Shown here: positions 7,578 to 15,070 of the stretch, piece after piece
Position numbering within the stretch: the first letter of the stretch is position 1
How the letters are laid out: the number at the start of each line of letters is the position of its first letter
DNA from: a virus
IMG/VR virus record: IMGVR_UViG_3300036652_000860
Coordinates: 1-45,101 of that record
Strand: one strand, 5' to 3'
DNA length: 45,101 nt
Translations under genes and position numbers: made by a program
Notes under the pieces: generated by a model
What the model saw: the letters and a program-made list of their open reading frames with translations, nothing else
What the model was told of the DNA's origin: nothing
Databases searched by the model: none

Positions 7578-8989
7578 TTCGACCCCGCTTTCAGGTCCAC
7601 CGGGATCGTCTTGCCCCACGGGGCCTTCTTTTCCTTATCGTGGGTGTTGAGCCAGACCACGTCGTAGGGTGGCGGCTCCGGGGGGAACGTCCCGAGCAGG
7701 TCGGTCACGAAGATCAGCAGGTCGGGCTTGAGGTTCTGTTCGCGCACCCAATCGAACGCCGGGCGGAAATCGGTGCCGCCGCCGCCCTTGGCGTCGGTGT
7801 TCACGAAGTCCTCGGCGTCGGCCAGCGTGTAGACCTCGCTCACCTGATGCACCGCGGCGTCCACATCGAGAACAATCGTTTTCTTGGGACGGCAATCCGC
7901 GAGCACGCCGATCAGCTCGCCGTTGAGCACGCCGTATTCCTTCGGACCCATCGACCCGGACGTGTCCCGCACGAGCACCGCGAGGTTGGAGCCGGAGCCG
8001 ACGCGACCGGGCATGATCACCACCGGCGCCAGCACCAGACGGCGGCGCTTCGGACGCTTCCACGAACTGCGGTTGTGACCGATCTTACCGACGATGTGCA
8101 GGCGCATTTCCTCGCGCCAGTCGATCTGCGGCTCCAGGATGGCGTCGACCTTGCGCTTGAGGCCCGCCGGTAACATGCCTTGGGCCTTGGCCACGGCGGC
8201 GGCCTTGGCAATCGCCTCCTTGAACTCCTGCTTGTCGGGGAGATCGACCTTGCCGGTCACGGGGTCCACGGGCGGGGCCAGCACCTGATCGAAGCCGCCG
8301 CCATTGGCGTCGGCCTTGGTGTCCGGCCTGCCCCCTCTGGGTGCCTTGCCGGTCTGGCCGTAGGTCGAGCCCTTGGGGGGATTGGCTCCGGGTTGACCCT
8401 GACCGCCGGGACCACGGCCCGGCGGGTTACTACCGTTGTTACCCTTGCCCGGCTTGCCGCGTCCGCCGCCGCCGTTGTTCGGGTTCCACTTCTTGACGTA
8501 GACCTCCTCGACGAGATCGCCGCCGGCCACGTCGGGCGCGTAGAGCCACGACGCATTCATCATGCCGATGCCATCCTCAATCAATCCGGCATTGATGCGA
8601 TAGTCGGCGACGATGTTGAAATGGTCCATGTCCCAGTCGAGACCGCGCACCTTGGTGTCGCGGCCGTAGCTGGCCACGCGCTGCGAGTCGCCGCAGACGA
8701 TATGATCCATCTCGTGCGCCAGGATGAACACCCGCTCGCCCGGCTTCTTGTCAGCCAGATACACCGGGTTGATGAAGATGTGCCTGCCGTCGGTCGCCGC
8801 CGTCGGCACGTCCATGGTCACGACCAGCCGGCACAGGCTGTAGAAGATGTGGGCGTAGAACGGGGCTTGCGCCATGAACCCGATCAGCGCCACGTCGATG
8901 GCCTGCTGCTGGCTCGGGCTTGCCTTGACTTCGCGAAATGGGTGGGTCTTCGGCGGCACGTAGGCCGACGTCGCGATACTCTGGGACAT
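7574..8989 (-). CDS. VWA-like protein with zincin motif (DUF2201 type)
   Basis: 471 aa. N-terminal half carries HEMDH (92-96), an HExxH zinc-metallopeptidase motif, within a region typical of DUF2201-type putative metallopeptidases. A glycine/proline-rich linker spans about 168-222. The C-terminal half is a von Willebrand A domain with the MIDAS motif DTSGS (342-346). Such proteins pair with MoxR-type AAA+ ATPases, one of which is encoded upstream at 10144-11316. ATG 8989 follows an AGGA site directly downstream of the palindrome 9012-9024. Role in the phage is unknown; chaperone-like remodelling or metal insertion is the family-level expectation. Confidence 0.85.
   Translation of the reverse strand: MSQSIATSAYVPPKTHPFREVKASPSQQQAIDVALIGFMAQAPFYAHIFYSLCRLVVTMDVPTAATDGRHIFINPVYLADKKPGERVFILAHEMDHIVCGDSQRVASYGRDTKVRGLDWDMDHFNIVADYRINAGLIEDGIGMMNASWLYAPDVAGGDLVEEVYVKKWNPNNGGGGRGKPGKGNNGSNPPGRGPGGQGQPGANPPKGSTYGQTGKAPRGGRPDTKADANGGGFDQVLAPPVDPVTGKVDLPDKQEFKEAIAKAAAVAKAQGMLPAGLKRKVDAILEPQIDWREEMRLHIVGKIGHNRSSWKRPKRRRLVLAPVVIMPGRVGSGSNLAVLVRDTSGSMGPKEYGVLNGELIGVLADCRPKKTIVLDVDAAVHQVSEVYTLADAEDFVNTDAKGGGGTDFRPAFDWVREQNLKPDLLIFVTDLLGTFPPEPPPYDVVWLNTHDKEKKAPWGKTIPVDLKAGSK
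8428..8440. repeat. Palindrome site TACTACCGTTGTT
   Basis: Two mismatches. Gly-rich linker of the VWA gene (GNNGSN). Confidence 0.6.
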
Positions 8990-9010
8990 GGGTGTTAGTT
9001 TCCTGGGTTG

Positions 9011-9130
9011 TTACAACGGTAGTAATCTACGGAAGGCACGCAGCCAGCGCCGCCAACCACGCCGCAGGCGGGCGTGGCGCGGCATCGGCACGACCACGTA
9101 GTAGGGTCGGCCGGACGGGGTGGTGTTCAT
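9011..9130 (-). CDS. Small basic protein
   Basis: 39 aa, ATG 9130 in an ATGA overlap with the upstream DUF3150-like gene. It reads MNTTPSGRPYYVVVPMPRHA and ends in an arginine/tryptophan-rich basic helix (RRGWRRWLRAFRRLLPL). Both palindrome types are used: the 12-mer at 9092-9103 encodes YYVV, and the copy at 9012-9024 forms the last codons and the stop. The amphipathic basic tail could contact membrane or nucleic acid; unproven. Confidence 0.5.
   Translation of the reverse strand: MNTTPSGRPYYVVVPMPRHARLRRGWRRWLRAFRRLLPL
9012..9024. repeat. Palindrome site TACAACGGTAGTA
   Basis: One mismatch. Leader of the VWA gene; supplies the stop of 9011-9130. Confidence 0.75.
9092..9103. repeat. 12-mer palindrome GACCACGTAGTA
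   Basis: No central base, two mismatches. Inside 9011-9130 (YYVV). Confidence 0.55.
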
Positions 9131-10059
9131 CCCACCTTCCACTCGTCGAGTTGGACGATGATCTCGTGGGCGGCGTCGGCGGCCTCGTGGCGCGCGGCGG
9201 CGTTCTGCCGCAGCGTGGGCGCGTGCAGCATGGGTTCGAGGCGGGCGACCATGCCCGCGATCTCCGCCATGCGTTCGTCGCCCAGCACGTTCCAGGCGGG
9301 CAGCAGCGGGGCCAGATCGCGCACGTTGTCCAGCGTGCCGACCCGAAAGTCGCCCTCGGGGTCGGCGAGGCGTTCGTGCAGGGCGCTGACGGCCTTGCGC
9401 ACGGCGGCGAACGCGGCATCGAGCGCGCCTTCCATGGCGATGGCCTGCTTGCGTTGCAGGCTGGCGGCGAGCTTGGTCAGGATGCTTTCGGGGATGTTGC
9501 GGTAGATCGCGCTGGCGGGGATCGGCTCGAAGGTGAACTCGGCCCGGAACCGCGCGCGAAGCTGTGCCACGGTCGGGTAGTCGTCCTTGGCCAGCGCGCC
9601 GAGATTGGCCCGCGCCTTGTCGACCGCGTCGGGGTAGCCGTCGAGGAACGCATCGAGCGCCGCATCGGCGATGCGCTTGGCGGCACTCATCTCCGCGAGG
9701 TAGCGCTGGAATAGCAGCGTCGGCAGTAACCTTGGACCGCGCGAGCGCTCGGCCTGCTGGTCCGACGTGAACGGCAGGGTGAGCGCGAAATGCTTGGCCC
9801 GCATCGCCGCATAGGCCGCCTTGACCGCCTTGAGATCGGCGTCGGCGCCGGCGAGCAGGTTCTTGATCGCGCGGCCGACGTTGCCGATCGCCTCGGCCTT
9901 GACGCGGGCGTCTTCGATGATGCCGGGGTCGGAGGTTTCGCCGGACCACAGCGAGACGCGGATCGAGGCCAGCAGCGCGCTCTCGCGCAAGGTCTCGTTC
10001 AGCGTCGCGGCGTGGTTCTCATTCGGTTGGGTTTGGGTGGGTTGGGTGATCGCGTTCAT
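9127..10059 (-). CDS. DUF3150-like protein between MoxR and VWA genes
   Basis: 310 aa, mostly helical. The stretch SIRVSLWSGETSDPG, the following helices, and DYPTVAQLRARFRAEFTFEPIP match the general pattern of DUF3150 proteins, which are typically encoded between an AAA+ ATPase and a VWA protein, as here. Start ATG 10059; its AGGA Shine-Dalgarno is the outer edge of the palindrome 10065-10077. The family's molecular role is not established. Confidence 0.65.
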   Translation of the reverse strand: MNAITQPTQTQPNENHAATLNETLRESALLASIRVSLWSGETSDPGIIEDARVKAEAIGNVGRAIKNLLAGADADLKAVKAAYAAMRAKHFALTLPFTSDQQAERSRGPRLLPTLLFQRYLAEMSAAKRIADAALDAFLDGYPDAVDKARANLGALAKDDYPTVAQLRARFRAEFTFEPIPASAIYRNIPESILTKLAASLQRKQAIAMEGALDAAFAAVRKAVSALHERLADPEGDFRVGTLDNVRDLAPLLPAWNVLGDERMAEIAGMVARLEPMLHAPTLRQNAAARHEAADAAHEIIVQLDEWKVG

Positions 10060-10064
10060 GGAGT

Positions 10065-10077
10065 TCCTACGGTAGTA
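10065..10077. repeat. Palindrome site TCCTACGGTAGTA
   Basis: One mismatch. Overlaps the AGGA Shine-Dalgarno of 9127-10059. Confidence 0.75.
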
Positions 10078-10090
10078 ATTATGGGGGAGC

Positions 10091-10136
10091 TAAGTCGGGT
10101 CTGACTCGTCTAGCTGGGGGTTTCAGACCCGACTTA
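10091..10136 (-). terminator. Perfect 14-bp inverted repeat between MoxR and DUF3150-like genes
   Basis: TAAGTCGGGTCTGA (10091-10104) and its exact complement (10123-10136) with an 18-base loop, seven bases past the MoxR stop. Strong hairpin for the leftward transcript; no U-run follows, so it may act as a processing or attenuation structure. Confidence 0.5.
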
Positions 10137-10143
10137 GGGGTTG

Positions 10144-11316
10144 TCAGGCCCGCGCTGCGACCAGCACGTCCTTGTTCTTGGCGAGCCACTGCACCATCGG
10201 TGCCGTCTGGATCACGTCGGCGGCCTTGTCCTTCTGGGCCAAGATCGTCGAGACCGCGAGCGTCTGCATGTCGACGTGCATCCGCCCCACATAGGTCATC
10301 ACCTTCGCGGCATTCTGCTTGGTCACGTAATGCGACAGCATGAACGCGGTCACCATCTGGATGTCCTTGGTCGCGCCGCATTTGGCCTTCATCGGATCGC
10401 GTTCGATGTCGGCGATGTCGGGGACTTCCTCGGCATACTTGACGTGGACGAAATACTGCGCGGCCGACGCCGCTCCGACCCAAGATGCGCAGACTTCGCG
10501 CGCGATGGGATCGGTGGGGACGCGGTGGTGCTTGATGTCCTCGGGCGTGCGCAGCGCCATCAGCGCCTGATCCATCGCGATCAGCGAACGCGGGGTGGCG
10601 TACTGATCATCGCCGTCCGGGATCGCGTCCTTGAACACGATGTCAGGGTTCTTCCGCGCGAAGCTGACGGTGAGGTAGTGCGGGCGCACATCGGCATCGA
10701 GCGTCTGCACCCAGTCGAGCCACGGCCCGACCTCGGGATCGACCGACAGCTTGCCGCGCCGGTTGATCATGTGCTTGAGCTGGCGGACGACGCCGGACTT
10801 GTCGCTCGTGCGGTTGCCCGCGCTGATCACCCGCCAATGCGGCGGCAGATGCGTGCTACCCACAGAGCCCTTGTAGACGAGTTCGCTCGCGGCCTTCTGC
10901 GTGTCCTCGTCGGCTTGGCTCATCTCATCGAGAAAGAGCACGCCGACCTCGGGGATCGCGCCCTCCCATTCGCCCTCGAAATACCACTCGCCGTCCGGCA
11001 TGACGACGCGGGTGTTGTAGCGCACCGGCAGCCACGGCGCCTCGGTAAACACGGTGCCGGGGACCAGGCCGTTCTCGCGCTTGGCCGGAAACATGAAGCC
11101 ACGCACGTCGACGGACTCGACACTGGCCAGCATCATCACGACGAGGCCGACCGGCTTGTTGATCTCGGCGGCGAGCATTTCGCAGTACTGCTCGGTGCCG
11201 GCGGATTTGCCGATGCCGGGGCCGGACTCCAGATGGTAGGAGGCGGCGCGGACATCGCGCTCGATGCCGACCAGATGGGTCTTGAGCATGACCATCTTGC
11301 AGATTTCGATATTCAC
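10144..11316 (-). CDS. MoxR/CobS-type AAA+ ATPase
   Basis: 390 aa. Walker A GPGIGKSA (32-39), Walker B VGVLFLDE (124-131) and a sensor-1-like asparagine in ISAGNRTSD. MoxR proteins are AAA+ chaperones that work with VWA-domain partners; the partner is at 7574-8989. The GTG at 11316 is preferred because CAGGGA lies upstream and the palindrome 11347-11359 precedes it as in sister genes; the frame stays open to 11436 through the palindrome. A perfect 14-bp inverted repeat follows the stop. Confidence 0.85.
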   Translation of the reverse strand: MNIEICKMVMLKTHLVGIERDVRAASYHLESGPGIGKSAGTEQYCEMLAAEINKPVGLVVMMLASVESVDVRGFMFPAKRENGLVPGTVFTEAPWLPVRYNTRVVMPDGEWYFEGEWEGAIPEVGVLFLDEMSQADEDTQKAASELVYKGSVGSTHLPPHWRVISAGNRTSDKSGVVRQLKHMINRRGKLSVDPEVGPWLDWVQTLDADVRPHYLTVSFARKNPDIVFKDAIPDGDDQYATPRSLIAMDQALMALRTPEDIKHHRVPTDPIAREVCASWVGAASAAQYFVHVKYAEEVPDIADIERDPMKAKCGATKDIQMVTAFMLSHYVTKQNAAKVMTYVGRMHVDMQTLAVSTILAQKDKAADVIQTAPMVQWLAKNKDVLVAARA

Positions 11317-11346
11317 GGTGGGTGTGTTCCCTGGGTTGGTGGGTGT

Positions 11347-11359
11347 TACGACGGTAGTA
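11347..11359. repeat. Palindrome site TACGACGGTAGTA
   Basis: One mismatch. Leader of the MoxR gene. Confidence 0.75.
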
Positions 11360-11398
11360 GGATTGGAAGGCACGGCACGTTTAGGCAGCTCTCTGGGG

Positions 11399-11587
11399 CT
11401 AGAGGAACCCGACAAGCCCTTGCGCGATCCGTTCACAGAGATCGCGCTGGGCTTTCCAATAAGCCTTCTTCACTCTCCAGCCATTGATCGAGTAAACGAA
11501 GCGCATGGCGTAATTATCGAGTGTTGTAGTATATCCTACGGGAGTCCAGGAAAATACCTGGGTCCCGAACCGTTCGCCTAACATCAT
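11399..11587 (-). CDS. Small basic hypothetical protein
   Basis: 62 aa, tandem ATGs at 11587/11584 with a strong GAGGG site. Reads MMLGERFGTQVFSW, then RFVYSINGWRVKKAYWKAQRD. Lower GC than its neighbours. It is the first gene after the promoter at 11604-11639 and lies 82 bases before the MoxR start. No family recognised. Confidence 0.6.
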   Translation of the reverse strand: MMLGERFGTQVFSWTPVGYTTTLDNYAMRFVYSINGWRVKKAYWKAQRDLCERIAQGLVGFL

Positions 11588-11603
11588 CGTCCCTCGCTTT
11601 ATT

Positions 11604-11639
11604 TCTACTACAGTAGCACACTAGGATACTACTGTCAAT
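11604..11639 (-). promoter_or_regulatory. Sigma70-like promoter overlapped by two palindrome sites
   Basis: On the leftward strand TTGACA (11638-11633), 17-base spacer, TACTGT (11615-11610), about 22 bases before the start codon at 11587. The -10 box lies inside the palindrome 11606-11618 and the -35 box inside a half-site 11627-11639 (GACAGTAGTA on this strand). Site centres are 21 bp apart. Confidence 0.55.
11606..11618. repeat. Palindrome site TACTACAGTAGCA
   Basis: One mismatch. Covers the -10 box of the promoter at 11604-11639. Confidence 0.75.
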
Positions 11640-11654
11640 AGGAACGTATTCCTA

Positions 11655-11945
11655 CTATGAGAGAACGGCGATCAGTCCGGCGATGCTGTCGCCCTCCGCG
11701 CCCGCCTGCGCGGCCAGCAGCGCGTAGCCCTTGCGGGTCAGCGGCAACTCGCGGTCGTGCAGCGTGCGCACGGCGCGGGCGACGATCTGCGTGGCGGTGA
11801 GGCCGTCCTGCAAATGCTCGACCACCCAGTCGTCGGAGAACGACGCCGGACCGGCGCACAGCCGCAGCTTGATGCGGAACTCGATGAGATGGTTGACCCA
11901 GATCGTGTGCGTCGGGTCGAAGTCGGCGGATTTCAGTCGGGGCAT
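11655..11945 (-). CDS. Hypothetical protein
   Basis: 96 aa, ATG 11945 with GAGGA, preceded by the palindrome 11959-11971. Helical; contains FSDDWVVEHLQDGLTATQIVARAVRTL, helix-turn-helix-like in layout but not convincing. No family recognised. Confidence 0.65.
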   Translation of the reverse strand: MPRLKSADFDPTHTIWVNHLIEFRIKLRLCAGPASFSDDWVVEHLQDGLTATQIVARAVRTLHDRELPLTRKGYALLAAQAGAEGDSIAGLIAVLS

Positions 11946-11946
11946 G

Positions 11947-12279
11947 TTATTCCTCTGTTGCTACGGTAGTAGGCTCAATGCCGCCCGATGCGGACATGAT
12001 CGCGGTGCGGCCCAAGGGTCCGGCCAGCACATATTCGAGTAGGCGGATCAGCGTCGGCACGTCGCCGATGTGCAGCATGAGTATCTGCTTGGCGAGTGGT
12101 TCGCGGGACTGGTTGAGGCCGCGCACCGTGACGGCGTCCCCGAGCTTGCTGGCTTGCAGCGTGCGCAGATGCCGCCGCCCCAGCGGGTGCTCGATGGCGG
12201 CAACGACGCGCGTGAGCACGCCCTTGCGGCCGTCGGGATAGGGTAGGTCGTTGTCGAGCACGATCAGCGGCGCGCTCAT
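11947..12279 (-). CDS. Hypothetical protein (paralogue-like to 5569-5883)
   Basis: 110 aa, ATG 12279 in ATGA overlap. The segment VPTLIRLLEYVLAGPLGRTA parallels LPALIEALEYLRMGRMGRAA of 5569-5883. The C-terminus PTTVATEE is encoded by the palindrome 11959-11971. Function unknown. Confidence 0.65.
   Translation of the reverse strand: MSAPLIVLDNDLPYPDGRKGVLTRVVAAIEHPLGRRHLRTLQASKLGDAVTVRGLNQSREPLAKQILMLHIGDVPTLIRLLEYVLAGPLGRTAIMSASGGIEPTTVATEE
11959..11971. repeat. Palindrome site TGCTACGGTAGTA
   Basis: One mismatch. Leader of 11655-11945, C-terminus of 11947-12279 (PTTVAT). Confidence 0.75.
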
Positions 12280-12569
12280 TCGGTCGTCTCGGGCGTCGAC
12301 TCGGCCCAAGTAGCAGCTAGCTGCCGGATTTGCCCCAGCTTGGCGCGGTCGAGCGCGAGCTGGGCCAGCCGCGCCTGCGCCAGCGGCACCAGCTTGGCGA
12401 TCAGGCCGTGGCAGCCGGGGATGACCCGGTGCGCCATTCCCTTGAAACCGTCGGCGGTATCGTTGTCGCCGGCGAGGCGGAACAGGCGTTCCAGCAGCTC
12501 CGGCGTCATGGCGCAGCGCTCGGTTGCGGCCATCGCGAGGCAGTAGGTGATGAACTGGGCATCGTTCAT
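12276..12569 (-). CDS. Hypothetical helical protein
   Basis: 97 aa, ATG 12569 with AGGA and the palindrome 12591-12603 upstream. Entirely helical in appearance (FITYCLAMAATERCAMTPEL...LAQARLAQLALDRAKLGQI). No family recognised. Coupled to the next gene by ATGA. Confidence 0.6.
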   Translation of the reverse strand: MNDAQFITYCLAMAATERCAMTPELLERLFRLAGDNDTADGFKGMAHRVIPGCHGLIAKLVPLAQARLAQLALDRAKLGQIRQLAATWAESTPETTE

Positions 12570-12590
12570 GTTGTTGGCTTCCTGGGTTGT

Positions 12591-12603
12591 TACGACAGTA
12601 GTG
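12591..12603. repeat. Palindrome site TACGACAGTAGTG
   Basis: Two mismatches. Leader of 12276-12569. Confidence 0.7.
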
Positions 12604-12615
12604 ACGGCGTAGCCC

Positions 12616-12642
12616 GCCCGCAGGCTGGACGGCCTGCGGGCT
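12616..12642 (-). terminator. GC-rich hairpin after the glycoside hydrolase gene
   Basis: Perfect 10-bp inverted repeat (GCCCGCAGGC / GCCTGCGGGC) with a short loop, about 12 bases past the stop of the gene at 12653-14383. No U-run follows on the leftward strand, so intrinsic termination is doubtful; it may protect a 3' end. Confidence 0.45.
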
Positions 12643-12652
12643 TCGTTCGGGG

Positions 12653-14383
12653 TTAGGTCTGGATGCGCACGAGGCTCCCGACCTGGGCGTCGGGGGGTTG
12701 GACCTTCATGCCGCAGGTCAGCGTCGATTTGCCGTCCTTCATCATCGCCGCGACGACGTCATAGACCGAGTTGCCGATCACCGTGTTGATCGGCACCTTC
12801 TGCGACGCCGCCAGCCAGTTGTTCGCGTCACTGACCTCGACGGTGTTGTTCGGCTTGGCCAGCGCCACCGTGACCGTGACCGGCTTGGGGGCCGCCACCG
12901 GCGGTGCCACCGGGATTTCGATGCTCGGGGGCGCGATGCCACCGGGCGGGGTCACAGGTGGCTCCACGGGCGGCTCCACGGGCGGCTCCACGGGTGCGCC
13001 GGTCGGGTCCTCGGCGCTGGACCAGCCGCCGCGGTCGTCGCTGGCGTACCACCAGCCGTCGGCCTGCTGATAGATCACGCCGCCGCTGGCATAGAGCACG
13101 TCGACGTCATGCGTAGCGGGGTCGTGCTGCCCGTTGGAGGCGATGCCATAGTCCGCGTCCGCGTTGTCCAGCTCGACCAGCTCGAAGCTGTTGAGACCGG
13201 CAGAGTAGAGCACCAGGCCGGGCGCGGTGGCGGTGGTGCCGTCCGGCGACGCCACGGCGTCGGGGTTGGGCGGCGTCACCGGCGGCGGGTCGATGGGCGG
13301 GTCGATGGGATCGGGCGGGTCGATCACGTCGCCCAACGGGTTGGTCGTGCTGATCTCGTCGCCCAACAGATCGTTGATGCGGCGCTTGAGCGCGCTGGCG
13401 ATGGCCGGCTGGGTGCCGCTGGACCAGCGCCAGCTTCCATCGGAGGCCGGGATGTCCCATTTCACGATGCCCCACCATTTTCCGCCGGCCTGCCGGAACT
13501 TGACCACCTGATCGGCGAACCAATCGACCCAGTGCTCGTCGTCATGCACGCCGTCCGGGCCGCCGCAGCCGTGCTCGCTGATCATCAGCGGCTTGCCGAG
13601 ATCGAGCGCGAACTGCGTCATCAGGTTCCACGGATTTTCGTAGCCCGATGCACCGAACTCCCAGAATTGCTTGCGGTCATCGGGGTTGTTTTTATCGCCG
13701 TCCCCGTAATAAGTGCCGTAAAAATCCGGGGCCAGAATGTCCCACAGATCGGGGTCGGGATAGACGCTCATCGCAGGCTGCCCGCCGCGCCCCATCGCCG
13801 AGCACAGGGAGTTCAGCCAGACCATGTCAGGGTAGTTACTACGGGCGTAATCTCGGGTCAGACGCAGCACATGCTCCATCATCGCCTTCCACTTTTGTTG
13901 CTGATCCTCGCTCCAGCCCATCGCATAGGGCATGAAATCAAAATTATATTCGTATGCGAAACGAAAGATCACGAACCGGCAACCCGACGCATAGATGTCG
14001 TCGACGAGTTGCGTGAGCGTAGCGTCATACATGCCGTTGGCGTAGTCGACCAACGCTTGCGGATCGTTCCACCCATACGGGTTATTGTCGCCGTTGTGCG
14101 GGCGATAGGAAACAATCGGAATGCCCTGGAAGCCGGCACTCATCATATTCCACACGGTCCATGACATGTTCGGCCCGAAGTCGTAGGGCGTGCCCCAGGC
14201 GGCGAAGGTGCTGTAGGCGTTCGGCATCGCGCCCGCTTCCACGGCGACGACGTCGCGCATGTAGGCGACCAACGCCTCGTCGTTGTTGCCATCGAAGTTC
14301 CAACTGCCATCGGCGTCGGTATAACACCCGAAGATGCGGATGGTCGGCGGGAGCGGCACGGCGGTAGCGCTGGCGGTAGGCAT
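12653..14383 (-). CDS. GH26-like glycoside hydrolase with C-terminal Pro-linked modules
   Basis: 576 aa. Residues 15-340 look like a (beta/alpha)8 glycoside hydrolase of the GH26/clan A type: FRFAYEYNFDF supplies a candidate acid/base (E145) and LMISEHGCGG a candidate nucleophile (E270), with many aromatic residues between. Two proline-rich linkers (about 350-375 and 480-500) separate C-terminal modules, the last ending in a short LysM-length segment. No signal peptide. It lies in the accessory arm, away from the fibre genes. It could be a virion-associated or lysate-released polysaccharide depolymerase. The start has GGAGAG and is preceded by the palindrome 14409-14421. Confidence 0.7.
   Translation of the reverse strand: MPTASATAVPLPPTIRIFGCYTDADGSWNFDGNNDEALVAYMRDVVAVEAGAMPNAYSTFAAWGTPYDFGPNMSWTVWNMMSAGFQGIPIVSYRPHNGDNNPYGWNDPQALVDYANGMYDATLTQLVDDIYASGCRFVIFRFAYEYNFDFMPYAMGWSEDQQQKWKAMMEHVLRLTRDYARSNYPDMVWLNSLCSAMGRGGQPAMSVYPDPDLWDILAPDFYGTYYGDGDKNNPDDRKQFWEFGASGYENPWNLMTQFALDLGKPLMISEHGCGGPDGVHDDEHWVDWFADQVVKFRQAGGKWWGIVKWDIPASDGSWRWSSGTQPAIASALKRRINDLLGDEISTTNPLGDVIDPPDPIDPPIDPPPVTPPNPDAVASPDGTTATAPGLVLYSAGLNSFELVELDNADADYGIASNGQHDPATHDVDVLYASGGVIYQQADGWWYASDDRGGWSSAEDPTGAPVEPPVEPPVEPPVTPPGGIAPPSIEIPVAPPVAAPKPVTVTVALAKPNNTVEVSDANNWLAASQKVPINTVIGNSVYDVVAAMMKDGKSTLTCGMKVQPPDAQVGSLVRIQT
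13837..13849. repeat. Palindrome site TACTACGGGCGTA
   Basis: Two mismatches. Inside the GH26-like gene. Confidence 0.5.
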
Positions 14384-14408
14384 CGGTGCTCTCCGTGGTT
14401 GGTAGGAT

Positions 14409-14421
14409 TACTACGGTAGCA
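14409..14421. repeat. Palindrome site TACTACGGTAGCA
   Basis: One mismatch. Leader of the GH26-like gene. Confidence 0.75.
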
Positions 14422-14445
14422 GCAATTAGCCGGGTGCGCACCGCC

Positions 14446-14682
14446 TCATTCGGTGAAATTCTCGCGCGCCCGGCGGCGCACCGCCTCGATCTCCTCGTCG
14501 GTCAGTGGGTAGGGTTCCAGGCGCACCGGCACCAGCTCGGGCGCGGGCTTGGGGTCGGCGAGGCGTTTGATTTCGCCCTGGATCAGCCCCTGGATTTCGC
14601 TGGCGACCGAGAAGGCGTAGGCGGTCGGGCGGGCATTGGCCAGTTCGAGCGCGTCAGTCAGGCCCCGGATGTAGTCGCTCAT
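14446..14682 (-). CDS. Small hypothetical protein
   Basis: 78 aa, ATG 14682 after an AGGA site and the palindrome 14701-14713. Helical N-terminus, then a proline-rich stretch and an acidic C-terminal helix (PLTDEEIEAVRRRARENF). No family recognised. Confidence 0.6.
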   Translation of the reverse strand: MSDYIRGLTDALELANARPTAYAFSVASEIQGLIQGEIKRLADPKPAPELVPVRLEPYPLTDEEIEAVRRRARENFTE

Positions 14683-14699
14683 GGTAGGGTCCTATGTTG

Positions 14700-14780
14700 T
14701 TACAACAGTAGTGACTTCACGGCCAAAGCGATCAGTGCCCAGAGCAGCGCGGTGGTCGCGCAGACAAGCAGGGCGTTCAC
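14700..14780 (-). CDS. Micro-ORF encoding a 26-residue membrane peptide
   Basis: GTG at 14780 overlaps the upstream stop as GTGA. It encodes a short hydrophobic peptide beginning NALLVCATTALLWALIALA and ending KSLLL, a plausible single transmembrane helix. Its last codons and stop are made by the palindrome 14701-14713, as in the gene at 9011-9130. Its size and coupling suggest a real small membrane peptide, but coding cannot be proven by eye. Confidence 0.4.
   Translation of the reverse strand: MNALLVCATTALLWALIALAVKSLLL
14701..14713. repeat. Palindrome site TACAACAGTAGTG
   Basis: Two mismatches. Leader of 14446-14682; forms the end of the micro-ORF. Confidence 0.7.
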
Positions 14781-15070
14781 TCGGGCAGGTCCAGCGCCTC
14801 AAGCGCGTCGAGCAGGGTCATCACGGCGTTCTTGAAGGTCGGCGCCGTGGCCCGGTAGACGGTCTTGGGCTTGCGCACGCCGTCGGCGTCGGGGCGCACC
14901 GTGCAGATGCGGCATTGCCAGCCCGTCGGCGACAGGCGCGCATCGTAATAGAGCCGCAGTTCCAGCTTGGCCGGGCCGGGCGGATCGACCGCCTTGAGCT
15001 GGTCGAACCCGGTGAGCGTTCGGGTGAGGGTGCGGCTGTGCTCGTCGCGCCGGCGCTGACGGTTGGACAT
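14777..15070 (-). CDS. Hypothetical protein
   Basis: 97 aa with an arginine-rich N-terminus (MSNRQRRRDEHSRTLTRTL) and a beta-rich centre (LELRLYYDARLSP...CRICTVRPDADG). GGAG before ATG 15070; the palindrome 15096-15108 lies upstream. No family recognised. Confidence 0.6.
   Translation of the reverse strand: MSNRQRRRDEHSRTLTRTLTGFDQLKAVDPPGPAKLELRLYYDARLSPTGWQCRICTVRPDADGVRKPKTVYRATAPTFKNAVMTLLDALEALDLPE

Noticed and set aside
9011-9949. Long leftward open frame overlapping the DUF3150-like gene
   Set aside because: Arg/Pro/Ala-rich shadow of 9127-10059; only its last 39 codons, restarting at ATG 9130, look like a real gene.
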